Assembly: GCA_012841015.1 (NCBI GenBank)
Contig: DUVN01000023.1
Location: forward strand, 1 to 60,435
From: Clostridiaceae bacterium
GTDB lineage: Bacteria > Bacillota > Clostridia > Saccharofermentanales > DTU023
Direction of reading: 5' to 3'
Length of the DNA stretch: 60,435 bases
Position 1 is the stretch's first letter. Every line of letters starts with the position of its first letter. A program made the position numbers and the translations under genes. Below, one piece after another: positions 8,014 through 19,380 of the stretch. The notes under the pieces were generated by a model. The model was not told the DNA's origin. It saw only the letters and a list, made by a program, of their open reading frames with translations, and searched no databases.

Positions 8014-9366
8014 GTGAGAACGCAAATGAGCGCTGAATCGATATGGACAACCCTTTGTAACAAGACATTATGCAAAGAGGTCAGCCCGCTGACTTACAAT
8101 ACTTGGTTTGTTAGTGCGAAACCTTATTTTTCTGGAGAGCGTGCGTTCGGGCTGGCCGTACTCAACGATTTTGCAAAGGAATATATAGAACAACATCGAC
8201 CACTGATCGAGAACGCTCTTAGAGACTATACGCGTGTCCATTATGCGTTAGAAATCGCCGTGCGCCCTGACGGTACTATTCCTTCTGTTGAAGAGCAGAA
8301 ATTATCTTTTTTTGAGGCAAACGGTAACGGCAATGGAACATTCAAAGCCGGTCAGCTGAATCCTAATTATTCCTTCTCTTCTTTTATCGTAGGGCCGGGG
8401 AACAGCTTCGCTCATGCAGCTTCAGTCGCAGTCGCATCGATGGAAAGTCCTCATGATTACAATCCTCTCTTTCTCTATGGTGGATCCGGATTAGGTAAGA
8501 CTCACCTTATGCACGCGATCGGCAACCAAGTACGCCGCGAATTCCCACATAAGCGCGTCATATACGTTCAAACAGAGCAATTCGTCAACGAGTTCATCAC
8601 ATGTATTCAGAAGAACGAATTTGACGAATTCCGTAACCACTACCGTCTGGCAGACATGCTTCTCATAGATGATATTCAATTCATCGAATCGAAAGAACGT
8701 ATGCAAGTCGAGTTCTTCTATACATTTAATGCGTTATTTGAGTCAGGAAAAAATATCGTCTTTACATGTGATCGCCCGCCTCAGAACCTCACATCGCTCG
8801 TCGAGCGTTTGAGAACACGTTTTATCAGCGGGTTAACCATTGATATTACACCACCTGATTACGAGACGCGTATCGCCATTCTCAAAAATCTTGCAAAAAC
8901 ACAAGGCGTTGACATTTCTCTCGACATTCTTGAATACATTGCAGACAATATCACAACGAACGTACGAGAAATTGAAGGAGCATTCAAAACGGTTTGTGCT
9001 CTACAGCTGATCGGCGTTGAGATGACACTTAACGCTGCCAAGCAGGCTCTCCAAAATGTTATTCAGCCTGGAGCTGTCAAAGAACTCGATTTCCCTCTCA
9101 TCATGGAAATCGTAGCACACTATTACGGTGTCACAGTCGATGACTTGAAGTCGCGTCAGCGAAGTCAAGATATCGTCGTACCTAGGCAGATTGCAATGTA
9201 CCTTTGTCGAAAGAAGCTCAATAAGACGTTCAAAGAGATCGGCATAGCCTTTGGTGGCAAGAATCATGCCACAGTTCTACACGCCTGTGATAAAATTACG
9301 GAAGGTATAGAACAAAATGTTAAGCTTGCCGAAACAATTAAAAATTTAGAGACACGTTTACAGTAA
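8014..9366 (+). CDS. dnaA: Chromosomal replication initiator DnaA
   Basis: ATP-dependent initiator that binds DnaA boxes and opens the origin. GTG 8014 gives 450 residues, a usual length; the overlapping GGAGGAGAAGG (7996-8006) supports it over ATG 7978, which would start inside this binding site. ATG 8026 is a third option. Domains in order: N-terminal helicase-loading domain (about 1-80), a short linker, AAA+ domain with Walker A GGSGLGKTH, Walker B LLIDDIQF and the RLRTRF Arg-finger region, and the C-terminal helix-turn-helix with GGKNHATVLHAC, where most DnaAs read GGRDHTTV. The variant recognition segment may go with the variant boxes TTATCAACA/TTATTAACA around it. First gene of the origin cluster. 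Confidence 0.97.
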   Translation: MRTQMSAESIWTTLCNKTLCKEVSPLTYNTWFVSAKPYFSGERAFGLAVLNDFAKEYIEQHRPLIENALRDYTRVHYALEIAVRPDGTIPSVEEQKLSFFEANGNGNGTFKAGQLNPNYSFSSFIVGPGNSFAHAASVAVASMESPHDYNPLFLYGGSGLGKTHLMHAIGNQVRREFPHKRVIYVQTEQFVNEFITCIQKNEFDEFRNHYRLADMLLIDDIQFIESKERMQVEFFYTFNALFESGKNIVFTCDRPPQNLTSLVERLRTRFISGLTIDITPPDYETRIAILKNLAKTQGVDISLDILEYIADNITTNVREIEGAFKTVCALQLIGVEMTLNAAKQALQNVIQPGAVKELDFPLIMEIVAHYYGVTVDDLKSRQRSQDIVVPRQIAMYLCRKKLNKTFKEIGIAFGGKNHATVLHACDKITEGIEQNVKLAETIKNLETRLQ

Positions 9367-9613
9367 TAAACAAAGTTATAATCATTTGTTAATAACTCAC
9401 TGTGGGCGGCGTGTTGATAAAAAGTGAATAACTCACAGCCGTTGATAACTTCACTTTTTTAACAAACAGATAACAGATGTCTAACAAATGAGTAACACGG
9501 TGTAACGTCGTCATCTACGGGGTGCAAACGAGTTTTTAACAGAATTGACACCATTAAGAAGAAGATAGATGAATTATCATAGGTAGCTGCAGGGAAGAAA
9601 CAGGAGGCACAAT
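9367..9613. other. oriC: Origin region, dnaA-dnaN interval
   Basis: Reverse-orientation DnaA-box-like sites lie at 9387-9395 (TGTTAATAA), 9412-9420 (TGTTGATAA) and 9440-9448 (CGTTGATAA). These point opposite to the boxes upstream of dnaA, as in other two-part Firmicutes origins. More TAACA-type near matches follow to 9500. GGAGG at 9602-9606 is the dnaN ribosome binding site. Confidence 0.75.
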
Positions 9614-10714
9614 ATGAAACTTATATGTTCGAGAAATCATCTGATGGAAGCCATATCAACTGTTCAGAGAGTTGTTGCGACACGATCAACCGACAGACTT
9701 CTAGATGGCATACTGCTTGTGGCGAATCAGGAACTTGTTTTGACTGGTTATGACAGTGAAACAGGAATAGAATTTCGAATGGATGCTGATATTTCAAGAA
9801 AAGGTGATATTGTTGTCCCTGCAAAGTTTTTATCAGAAGTTGTGAGAAAGCTTCCTGACAATTTCGTTTATCTTGAAGTGCAGGATAATAACATCCTTTT
9901 TATTGAAAGCGGTAATAGCATTTTCCGTCTGCGCGGATTTTCAGCAGAACAATATCCTGAGATCCGATTCATTGAAGATGAGTCGAGAATAGTTGTCAAA
10001 CAGAAAACTCTCAGAGACATGATTAACCAGACGATTTTTGCTGTCAGTTCAGATCAGAGTCGACCGATTTTGATGGGACTCAATATGATTTGTGAGCGTG
10101 AGTCTCTAACATTGGTTGCGCTCGACGGATTTCGTCTCGCTGTACGCCACGAATCAGTTCCTGGTCTGGATGTCAACGTCAATATCATCATTCCGGCGAA
10201 AGCAATGACAGAGATTGCTAGAATCATGTCAGATGGTGACGAAGAAGTCGTTATTTCACCATCTCATAATTACATCATTTTTAATAAAGGAAATGTCAAA
10301 GTTGTGACGCGCCTGATCAAGGGTGAATTTTTAAATTATAAGAGTATCATTCCTCGTGATGCCGACACGAGTTTGATTATACCACCGGAAGTGCTCCTCG
10401 CTGCGATCGAGCGCGCATCGATTATGATTGAGACTGATGACAGACGATTCCCCGTGACGATTAAAATGCCTGATCACGATACGATGGTCGTTGAATCTAG
10501 AACAGATATAGGTGAAGCTAAAGAAGATATACCGATTGCGCTCGCAGGTGATCGTGTAGAAATCGACTTTAACCCGCGCTTTTTCATTGAAGTGCTCCGC
10601 CAGATTGAAGATGAACGTATTATGTTGACATTTAGTGGTAGTCTCGGACCGTGCTCGGTCAAGCCGGAGACTGGAGATAAGTTTTTCTATATGATATTGC
10701 CCTTGAGAAGATAA
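9614..10714 (+). CDS. dnaN: DNA polymerase III sliding clamp (beta subunit)
   Basis: Ring-shaped processivity clamp tethering DNA polymerase III to the template, 366 residues, normal family length. It starts MKLICSRNHLMEAISTVQRVV and ends with the MILPLRR-type C-terminal motif typical of clamps. The three repeated clamp domains cover about 1-120, 125-245 and 250-366; the partner-binding pocket region near the C-terminus is conserved. The start is ATG with AGGAGGCA 10 bases upstream. recF follows after 19 bp. The small S4-domain gene (rlbA/yaaA) often found between dnaN and recF in Firmicutes is absent. Confidence 0.97.
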   Translation: MKLICSRNHLMEAISTVQRVVATRSTDRLLDGILLVANQELVLTGYDSETGIEFRMDADISRKGDIVVPAKFLSEVVRKLPDNFVYLEVQDNNILFIESGNSIFRLRGFSAEQYPEIRFIEDESRIVVKQKTLRDMINQTIFAVSSDQSRPILMGLNMICERESLTLVALDGFRLAVRHESVPGLDVNVNIIIPAKAMTEIARIMSDGDEEVVISPSHNYIIFNKGNVKVVTRLIKGEFLNYKSIIPRDADTSLIIPPEVLLAAIERASIMIETDDRRFPVTIKMPDHDTMVVESRTDIGEAKEDIPIALAGDRVEIDFNPRFFIEVLRQIEDERIMLTFSGSLGPCSVKPETGDKFFYMILPLRR

Positions 10715-10733
10715 GATCTCAAGATGTCGGCTT

Positions 10734-12074
10734 ATGCGCCTTTGCTCAATCGAATTAATTAACTTTAGAAATTACGATCGCCTTCGGCTCGATGTCCCCG
10801 GTGGTACGCACGTGTTTTATGGTGCAAACGCACAGGGAAAGACAAATCTTTTGGAGGCGATCTACTTGTGTACTTGTGCACGATCTCATCGCACCGGACG
10901 TGATGAGGAGCTTGTAAAACATGGATGTGACTTTTACCGTGTGAGCATTCATTTCATCACTGACCGCGGTTTGAGAGAATCTGTTGCACTTGAGTATAAG
11001 CTTGCTTCGTCGCGCGGAAGCAAACCTACTCGGACTATTTATTACAACGATTTGGAAGTCTCACGCCTTTCCGATATGATGGGACTCTTTCACGCTATTA
11101 TTTTTGCGCCGGAAGATTTGCAGATCGTCAAGGGTGGGCCGAGTGAACGGCGCCGTTTCTTGGATGTTTTGATTTCAAGGACAGATAGAGGCTATTTTCG
11201 TCGTTTGCAAGACTTTTGGCGTGTGATCGGACAGCGAAACCGTCTGCTTAAGAACTTAAAAGCAAGAGGTGTACTCAACGTGAACGACACGATTGATCGT
11301 ATTTCTGATTGTCGGACGGTATTTGATCAGGAGAATGGTGATTTGTCCACTGAAGAAATGATTTTCCCAGATCCGCGAGCGCAACTTGATATCTGGGATG
11401 AGCAACTCGCTTCAATCGTCTCAGAGATATTGAAAAAGCGACTTGAGATCACAGAAAAACTCTCAGAATATGCATCGCTTTCATTGCGTCATTTAACCTC
11501 ATCACAGGAACAGCTTGATATTCACTATAAGGGTATCAGTGGACTTGATAAGGATATGAGTCGTGAGACGATAGAACAGTTATATCTAGAGCGTCTTAGG
11601 CGAAGTAGAGACGACGAAATCTTTCGTGGGAGTACATCGAGTGGGCCACATCGAGACGATCTTCTCTTCACTCTTAATGGCGTAGATGCCCGCCTCTATT
11701 CATCGCAAGGACAACAGCGCTCGATCGTCCTTTCTCTAAAAATTGCGGAGCTTATGTTATTGACGAAGACAACAGGCGAAACGCCAATTTTACTGTTAGA
11801 TGATGTCATGTCTGAACTCGATCACTCGCGCCGTACACGGCTTATGGAAGTGATCCAAGAGCACCAAGTCTTTTTGACGTGTACCGACACGGCCCAAGTC
11901 TTTCCCACGGCTAATCTGGATGTTGGGGATGAAGAAAGTGGAGATAAAGATCAACAAAGTAAACGATCAAAAAGTAAACGATCAAAACGAGTTCGATGGT
12001 CTGACCATGTCTTCTATTACGAAGTCTTCGAAGGATCGGTTAAGCCGGAAGGACAAAGACCAGCTGAAAATTAA
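10734..12074 (+). CDS. recF: DNA replication and repair protein RecF, with extended C-terminus
   Basis: SMC-like ATPase that helps load RecA at gapped DNA. Motifs in order: Walker A GANAQGKTNLLEA (about 30-42), the SSGPHRDD segment, the signature-like SQGQQRSIVLSLK and Walker B LLLDDVMSELD. At 446 residues it is longer than the usual 360-375. The excess includes an acidic insert around residues 195-225 and a C-terminal tail of about 60 residues that is acidic and then basic, with SKRSKSKRSKRVR encoded by a short direct repeat (11958-11988). The ATPase core appears intact, so the gene is probably functional. It is 19 bp downstream of dnaN and likely cotranscribed. Confidence 0.93.
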   Translation: MRLCSIELINFRNYDRLRLDVPGGTHVFYGANAQGKTNLLEAIYLCTCARSHRTGRDEELVKHGCDFYRVSIHFITDRGLRESVALEYKLASSRGSKPTRTIYYNDLEVSRLSDMMGLFHAIIFAPEDLQIVKGGPSERRRFLDVLISRTDRGYFRRLQDFWRVIGQRNRLLKNLKARGVLNVNDTIDRISDCRTVFDQENGDLSTEEMIFPDPRAQLDIWDEQLASIVSEILKKRLEITEKLSEYASLSLRHLTSSQEQLDIHYKGISGLDKDMSRETIEQLYLERLRRSRDDEIFRGSTSSGPHRDDLLFTLNGVDARLYSSQGQQRSIVLSLKIAELMLLTKTTGETPILLLDDVMSELDHSRRTRLMEVIQEHQVFLTCTDTAQVFPTANLDVGDEESGDKDQQSKRSKSKRSKRVRWSDHVFYYEVFEGSVKPEGQRPAEN

Positions 12075-12132
12075 TTAGATTATTATTAACATAAATTGCT
12101 AGCCTAAAAGCTGACGGAAAGAGAGTCATATC

Positions 12133-12690
12133 ATGAAAAAAAGACATATTGTCATCAGTGGTCATCGCGGTGTTGGTAAGTCAACATTGATTGAGAAGCT
12201 CTTGTATGACCTAGAGGTGCCTGTGAGGGGATTTTTTACACGAAGTACACCGAGAGATGAAAAAGGGTACCATTCGATCCATATATTCAGACCGACTGAT
12301 CGCAAGCAAAACAGAAGCAAGATCAACCATATAGGCGATTGTGACGGTAAGAATCGAACGATCAATCTCCATGTTTTTGAAACCGTTGGTGTTGAGTATT
12401 TGCGAGAAGGGCTCGACGATGCTGCCACTTCTGTTATCGTGATGGACGAGCTCGGTTTTATGGAGACAGAGGCTATGACATTTTGTGAGACGGCCTTATC
12501 TTGTTTCGACAGTGACCGGCATGTTTTGGCGTCGGTTAAGGCTAGGCCACGCACTGATTTTTTGGATGCTGTGCGTTCACACCCCGAGGTCGATGTTTTT
12601 GACATTACAGTTGAGAACAGAGACGAGCTATATGAGCAATTAAGACTACTGATCCAACTCTGGAATAATGAGTTTCATATGTCTCCTTGA
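12133..12690 (+). CDS. THEP1-like nucleoside-triphosphatase
   Basis: Small P-loop protein of 185 residues resembling the THEP1 NTPase family, which hydrolyses NTPs; the physiological role is unclear. Walker A is GHRGVGKST at about residues 9-17, followed by VPVRGFFT, the family's typical G-F-T segment. Walker B is VIVMDELGFME at about residues 107-117, followed by the SVKARPRTDF stretch where family members have a conserved Lys-Arg region. It lies between recF and remB, an unusual insertion in the origin operon, 58 bp after recF. Product class is fairly sure; biological role is not. Confidence 0.8.
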   Translation: MKKRHIVISGHRGVGKSTLIEKLLYDLEVPVRGFFTRSTPRDEKGYHSIHIFRPTDRKQNRSKINHIGDCDGKNRTINLHVFETVGVEYLREGLDDAATSVIVMDELGFMETEAMTFCETALSCFDSDRHVLASVKARPRTDFLDAVRSHPEVDVFDITVENRDELYEQLRLLIQLWNNEFHMSP

Positions 12691-12848
12691 ACTCTGCCGA
12701 TTATTCTAATATTTATGTGGTTTTAAATAGTTGTTAAATGTCCAATAGTAACCGCTGAAAGTAAATAATAATAACGCTATGGTGTGTCTCCCCGAGAGAT
12801 CCTGAGTGACATCAAGTGACGTAAAATCAAGCATTTCGCGTCTTTTTG

Positions 12849-12857
12849 TGGTATAAT
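12849..12857 (+). promoter_or_regulatory. Extended -10 promoter for remB-gyrB
   Basis: TGGTATAAT matches the extended -10 form TGnTATAAT. No good -35 is present at the expected distance, as extended -10 promoters allow. Transcription would begin near 12864, about 40 bases before the remB start. Confidence 0.5.
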
Positions 12858-12903
12858 TTATTGGGCTGATGGAACACTTAATCGTGATGAGAATAGGAGC
12901 AAT

Positions 12904-15286
<2,383 letters not shown>

Positions 15287-15328
15287 TTGTGACGATTTGA
15301 CTGCGATAAAACGCCGTCGGACAGATAT

Positions 15329-15369
15329 AAAGGCTCACAAATGTTTCACGTGAAACATTGTGAGCCTTT
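15329..15369. other. parS: Consensus parS site inside a long hairpin after gyrB
   Basis: TGTTTCACGTGAAACA at 15342-15357 is a perfect match to the Spo0J/ParB parS consensus. It is flanked by AAAGGCTCACAA (15329-15340) and TTGTGAGCCTTT (15358-15369), which are perfectly complementary, so the whole 41 bp is one inverted repeat broken only by A15341. As RNA it would form a roughly 20-bp hairpin downstream of the gyrB stop, able to act as a terminator although the following T tract is only three bases. ParB encoded at 18254 should nucleate here for origin segregation. Confidence 0.93.
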
Positions 15370-15519
15370 AACCATGATGAAGTAGCTTTTCAAAAATGCT
15401 CTTGAAGAGAAAAGCTCTGCGAGAGCGTGACTCGATTAAACTAAGATAGAATATTGAGCTTGATGCAGAATAGAAAGACGAAAAAAGCAATCTGTCTACA
15501 TAATGAGGAAGGATATACG

Positions 15520-16038
15520 ATGAGACTATTCATAGCAATTAATTTCAACGAAAAGACACGAGCTAAACTAGCGACCATACAGCGAAATATAAGATCACAA
15601 GCACCTCGCGGTCGATTTCCCAATCCTGCGAACTTTCATCTAACGCTCGTTTTTCTAGGAGAATGTGACGATGAACAGCTCAAGGCAGCACAGGGTGTCC
15701 TTTCATCGACACTTTTCACTCCGTTTGAACTGTCATTTGAACGTGTTGGATGTTTTAGGAGACGTGGTGGAGATCTCTGGTGGGCAGGTATTGCTCTTAC
15801 ACGTGAACTGCAACAAATCCAAGCCGACCTCTCAAGCAGATTGCAGGCTGCCGGCTTTGTCTTAGATTCACGTCCCTTTCAACCTCACGTAACGCTTGCG
15901 CGACAAATCAATCAATCAGTTGATATCCCTGCTCCATTCCCTTTTAGTGAAACGGTTCGCTCCATCGAATTAATGGAATCAACACGCATCAACGGGCGTC
16001 TAACGTATAAGCCACTCTTTGGCATTGTAAGTCAATAA
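15520..16038 (+). CDS. thpR: RNA 2',3'-cyclic phosphodiesterase, 2H family
   Basis: Member of the 2H phosphoesterase family (LigT/ThpR), which opens 2',3'-cyclic phosphates on RNA ends. ATG 15520 with GAGGAAGGA at 15505-15513 gives 172 residues, beginning MRLFIAINF as the family does; a longer frame from 15454 lacks support. The two catalytic HxTx motifs are HLTL (in FHLTLVFLGE, about residues 36-45) and HVTL (in HVTLARQ, about 125-131). It is monocistronic by spacing, between the parS hairpin and a weak parS-like site. Family assignment is firm; the in vivo substrate is not known. Confidence 0.88.
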   Translation: MRLFIAINFNEKTRAKLATIQRNIRSQAPRGRFPNPANFHLTLVFLGECDDEQLKAAQGVLSSTLFTPFELSFERVGCFRRRGGDLWWAGIALTRELQQIQADLSSRLQAAGFVLDSRPFQPHVTLARQINQSVDIPAPFPFSETVRSIELMESTRINGRLTYKPLFGIVSQ

Positions 16039-16075
16039 CATCTTTTCTTTTTCAAGTCTTTTTGAGTCATTCATG

Positions 16076-16091
16076 CATTTCACGTGAACGA
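16076..16091. other. Weak parS-like site
   Basis: An 11-base core TTTCACGTGAA (16078-16088) agrees with parS, but both flanks differ, giving 12 of 16 matches. It is 0.7 kb from the perfect site and may be a decayed or secondary ParB site. A short inverted repeat CGTGAA-CGA-TTCACG overlaps it at 16083-16097. Confidence 0.3.
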
Positions 16092-16220
16092 TTCACGAGT
16101 AATTACAGCGAATCATTGGTAGAATGTCGATAAAGTGATATGCACGAAATAGACACACCTCTTATCAATTGTTTGTTACGCTTGTCACTGCGAGCTTTGA
16201 AGGGCGAAGGGGATTAACTC

Positions 16221-17252
16221 ATGATCGAACGAGTATCATTTGAGAATGATTATAACACTGGATGCCATCCACGTATCCTAGAGGCATTATTACAGACAAA
16301 TACTGAACGAACCTCTGGATATGGTCTTGATAAGTATTGCGTTGAGGCCAGTTTTCTGATTAAGAAGGCATGCCATGCGCCGGAGGCCGATGTCCATTTC
16401 CTCGTAGGCGGGACGCAAGTCAACTTAATCGTTATTGCCGGCATTCTGAAGCCATGGCAGGGAGTTATCGCAGCAGAAACAGGGCATATCAACGTACATG
16501 AAGCCGGAGCGATTGAGGCGACAGGTCACAAAATACTTGTCGTCGAATCTCAAGATGGCCTGTTGACAGCAGAAGCGATCGACCGATACTGTCATTCGTA
16601 TCACGACGACCCAACAGCGGAACACATGGTGCAGCCAGGTATGATCTATATCTCTCAGACGACAGAGCTTGGCACAGTCTACCACCTAAGAGAACTACAG
16701 AAGATCAGGCAAGTGGCCGATCGTTGGGGGTTGACACTGTTCGTAGATGGTGCGCGACTTGCCTCAGCTTTAGCAATCGAAGAGTCCCAGATTGATCTGC
16801 CTGTCCTTGCGGAGCTCACCGACGTTTTCTCGATCGGCGGGACTAAGTGCGGAGCCCTCTTTGGAGAGGCTGTCGTCATCATAAATGACAGCCTGAAAAA
16901 AGACTTTAGATCACTTATAAAGCAAAAGGGTGGCCTGCTCGCCAAAGGGCGATTGCTAGGTATTCAATTCAGAGAACTTTTCCGTGATCAGCTTTACATG
17001 GAGATCGGTCAACACGAAAATGACATGGCGGCAGTATTAGCTTCAAGATTTTCAGCGTGCGGCTTTGAGTTTTATGCACCGCCTTTGAGTAATCAACTAT
17101 TTGTCATAATGGATGAGCGGGAGGAAGCGTCTTTTCTAGAACGTGCCGTGTTTGAGCGGATCACTGTACTGGAAGATGGTCGCCGTGTTTGTCGGTTCGT
17201 TACGTCTTTTTCGACAGAGATGACTGAAATTGACACCTTGTTCACAAAATAA
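16221..17252 (+). CDS. Threonine aldolase-like PLP enzyme
   Basis: PLP-dependent enzyme of 343 residues in the beta-eliminating lyase / low-specificity L-threonine aldolase family, which splits threonine into glycine and acetaldehyde. It begins with FENDYNTGCHPRILEAL, the typical opening, has a GGTQVN segment, ETGHINVHEAGAIEATG, the Asp-containing LFVDGARLASAL and the PLP Lys in FSIGGTKCGALFGE. The length is normal. Ribosome binding is by GAAGGGGAT near 16205-16214. It stands between thpR and parA with no obvious functional link to them. A tyrosine-phenol-lyase-type activity is unlikely from size. Confidence 0.85.
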   Translation: MIERVSFENDYNTGCHPRILEALLQTNTERTSGYGLDKYCVEASFLIKKACHAPEADVHFLVGGTQVNLIVIAGILKPWQGVIAAETGHINVHEAGAIEATGHKILVVESQDGLLTAEAIDRYCHSYHDDPTAEHMVQPGMIYISQTTELGTVYHLRELQKIRQVADRWGLTLFVDGARLASALAIEESQIDLPVLAELTDVFSIGGTKCGALFGEAVVIINDSLKKDFRSLIKQKGGLLAKGRLLGIQFRELFRDQLYMEIGQHENDMAAVLASRFSACGFEFYAPPLSNQLFVIMDEREEASFLERAVFERITVLEDGRRVCRFVTSFSTEMTEIDTLFTK

Positions 17253-17365
17253 GGAACATGCGTTCGTGTTATACATGATACAATTAACAAGTTATCAGAT
17301 ATGGATGTTGTCCTGTGGGATCGATTTTCAGAAAGGGTCAAAACACTTTTAGTAAGAGGGATATC

Positions 17366-18166
17366 ATGGGTATTGCGATTGCGGTCGCCAACCAAAAAGG
17401 TGGTGTTGGGAAAACGACGACGTGCATCAACTTAGCAGCTGCTTTGGCGGAACAAAAGAAGCGCGTTCTCCTCATCGACATGGACCCTCAAGGCAATTCG
17501 ACGTCAGGATTTGGTATCGAAAAGAAAGAGCTTTCCCTTACAGTCTATGACCTGCTAGTCGGTAAGGTGAACGATGCCGGACAAGCGCTTATTCATGCGC
17601 GGCCTCGACTCGATCTTCTCCCTGCCAATATCGATCTTGTCGGTGCAGAATTGGAACTCGTCAATATGCATCCGCGTGAACATCAGCTAAGGATACTTAT
17701 CTCCCCACTTCGTGACCGATATGATTACATCGTGATCGACTGTCCTCCTTCGCTCGGGCTATTGACAGTGAATGCACTTACGGCGGCTGATGCCGTCTTG
17801 ATCCCCGTTCAAGCAGAGTATTACGCTCTAGAGGGGCTTATGCTTCTTATGACAACACTAGGGCTTGTGCGCAAATCATCAAACCCCAATTTGCGACTCG
17901 CGGGTGTCTTCATCACGATGTTTGATACGAGGACACAACTTTCAAAGCAGGTGCGAGATGAGGTCGAATGGTATTTTCGTAACGATTTTCTCAAAACAGT
18001 CATCCCGCGAAATGTGCGTTTAAGTGAGGCGCCAAGTCATGGGGCTACCATCTTTGAATACGATAAACGGTCAAAAGGTGCGAGCAGTTACCGCCTTTTG
18101 GCTCGTGAGCTAACGAAGCGTCTCGAGAGTCAGGCATGGATCAACGGAAAGCTCGGCCAAATATGA
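17366..18166 (+). CDS. parA: Chromosome partitioning ATPase ParA (Soj)
   Basis: ParA-family ATPase of 266 residues that moves or regulates origins together with ParB and, in Bacillus, modulates DnaA. ATG 17366 preceded by AAGAGGGA fits the family's start MGIAIAVANQKGGVGKTT, which holds the deviant Walker A; a 17-residue upstream extension in the open frame is not conserved. Also seen are LLIDMDPQGNSTSGFG (Walker A') and the switch region YIVIDCPPSLGLL. The C-terminus has the VIPRNVRLSEAPSHG motif found in chromosomal Soj proteins. parB begins 87 bp downstream. Close to parS at 15342, as usual for chromosomal par loci. Confidence 0.95.
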   Translation: MGIAIAVANQKGGVGKTTTCINLAAALAEQKKRVLLIDMDPQGNSTSGFGIEKKELSLTVYDLLVGKVNDAGQALIHARPRLDLLPANIDLVGAELELVNMHPREHQLRILISPLRDRYDYIVIDCPPSLGLLTVNALTAADAVLIPVQAEYYALEGLMLLMTTLGLVRKSSNPNLRLAGVFITMFDTRTQLSKQVRDEVEWYFRNDFLKTVIPRNVRLSEAPSHGATIFEYDKRSKGASSYRLLARELTKRLESQAWINGKLGQI

Positions 18167-18253
18167 AGCGACAATCGCCGGAATAAACGATCAAAACGAG
18201 CTATTCAGTTTTCAGAAGAGACGTACGTATGGAATAGATCGGAGAAAAAGTGA

Positions 18254-19150
18254 ATGAACGACGAATCAACACGGACAAAACTAAAGCGCGGCTTAGGTAA
18301 GGGGCTCGGCGCCCTTTTTGAGGCGGTGCCCGAAGAAGAACACGGGACAGAATCCGATCGGATTATCGAGCTGAGCATTAACAGAATAGAGCCGAATCGT
18401 GAACAGCCGCGCCAAGACTTTGATGAGGAGCGCCTTGATGAATTGACAGAATCTATCCGAGATCAAGGCGTTATCTCGCCTTTAATCGTGATGCCGACGT
18501 CGTCACCTGACCGGTACATGATCGTGGCGGGTGAGCGGCGATGGCGCGCCGCTCGCGCTGCCGGACTTCACACAGTACCCGTCATCATTCGCGACTTGAC
18601 AGAAGCGGAGGCGCAGCGACAAGCTTTGATTGACAACGTCGTCCGAGAAGACTTGAATGCTATTGAAGAGGCCTTCGCGTTTGATCAGTTGATTAAACAG
18701 TACGATATGACACAGGAGAGCCTCGCAAGGGCGATCGGGAAGAGCCGTTCGGCCATTACAAATACGCTGAGGCTACTCAATCTTCCCGAAAATATCCGCG
18801 ATATGGTCAGGCAGGGAGAACTATCGTCAGGACATGCGCGCGCATTGCTTGCACTTTCCGACGCAAGCGCGCAAAGTGATGCTGCAGCTATTGTTCTTGC
18901 CAAACAGCTAAGTGTTCGCGACACGGAGCGTCTCGTTAAAGAGATTAATGCGCCGTCCTCTGCTCCCGTGCAACGCACGCCAGCAGATGAACGCAAAGAC
19001 CTCCATATTCGTACTGTGGAGGAGCAGCTACGCCGATCGCTCGGCACGAAAGTGACGATTCAGGATAAAAAGACAGGGCGGGGGAACATTGTCATTTGCT
19101 ATCACTCGGCCGACGAGTTAGAGCGGCTTCTCGAACTCTTGATACGTTAA
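18254..19150 (+). CDS. parB: Chromosome partitioning protein ParB (Spo0J)
   Basis: CTP-dependent DNA clamp that loads at parS and spreads, bringing condensin to the origin; 298 residues. It starts with a basic segment and RGLGKGLGALF, typical of chromosomal ParB. The N-terminal domain holds the GERRWRAARAAGL motif used for nucleotide binding, followed by ALIDNVVREDLNAIEEA and the helix-turn-helix around LARAIGKSRSAITNTLRLLNLP that reads parS. The C-terminal dimerisation domain is residues about 240-298. Its target is the perfect parS at 15342-15357 and perhaps 6153-6168. No noc paralogue is present in the window. Confidence 0.95.
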   Translation: MNDESTRTKLKRGLGKGLGALFEAVPEEEHGTESDRIIELSINRIEPNREQPRQDFDEERLDELTESIRDQGVISPLIVMPTSSPDRYMIVAGERRWRAARAAGLHTVPVIIRDLTEAEAQRQALIDNVVREDLNAIEEAFAFDQLIKQYDMTQESLARAIGKSRSAITNTLRLLNLPENIRDMVRQGELSSGHARALLALSDASAQSDAAAIVLAKQLSVRDTERLVKEINAPSSAPVQRTPADERKDLHIRTVEEQLRRSLGTKVTIQDKKTGRGNIVICYHSADELERLLELLIR

Positions 19151-19380
19151 CAACCTTTGGCACAGACCATCGCGAATCAACCACAGATTAATCCGAGTTG
19201 AGCTGTGAGCGGAATCCTAAATGTGAGTTCGAAAAAGTACACATCGTCGACCATGATTACTGTACATATCACGCGAGGTGTTGTTTCACATCTCGACAAC
19301 GCAGGAGATAAAAAAAGACTAGACATCCGTTTCGTCTCCTACCATAACATAAAACCTTGACGGCACAGGAGAAAAGTTTC

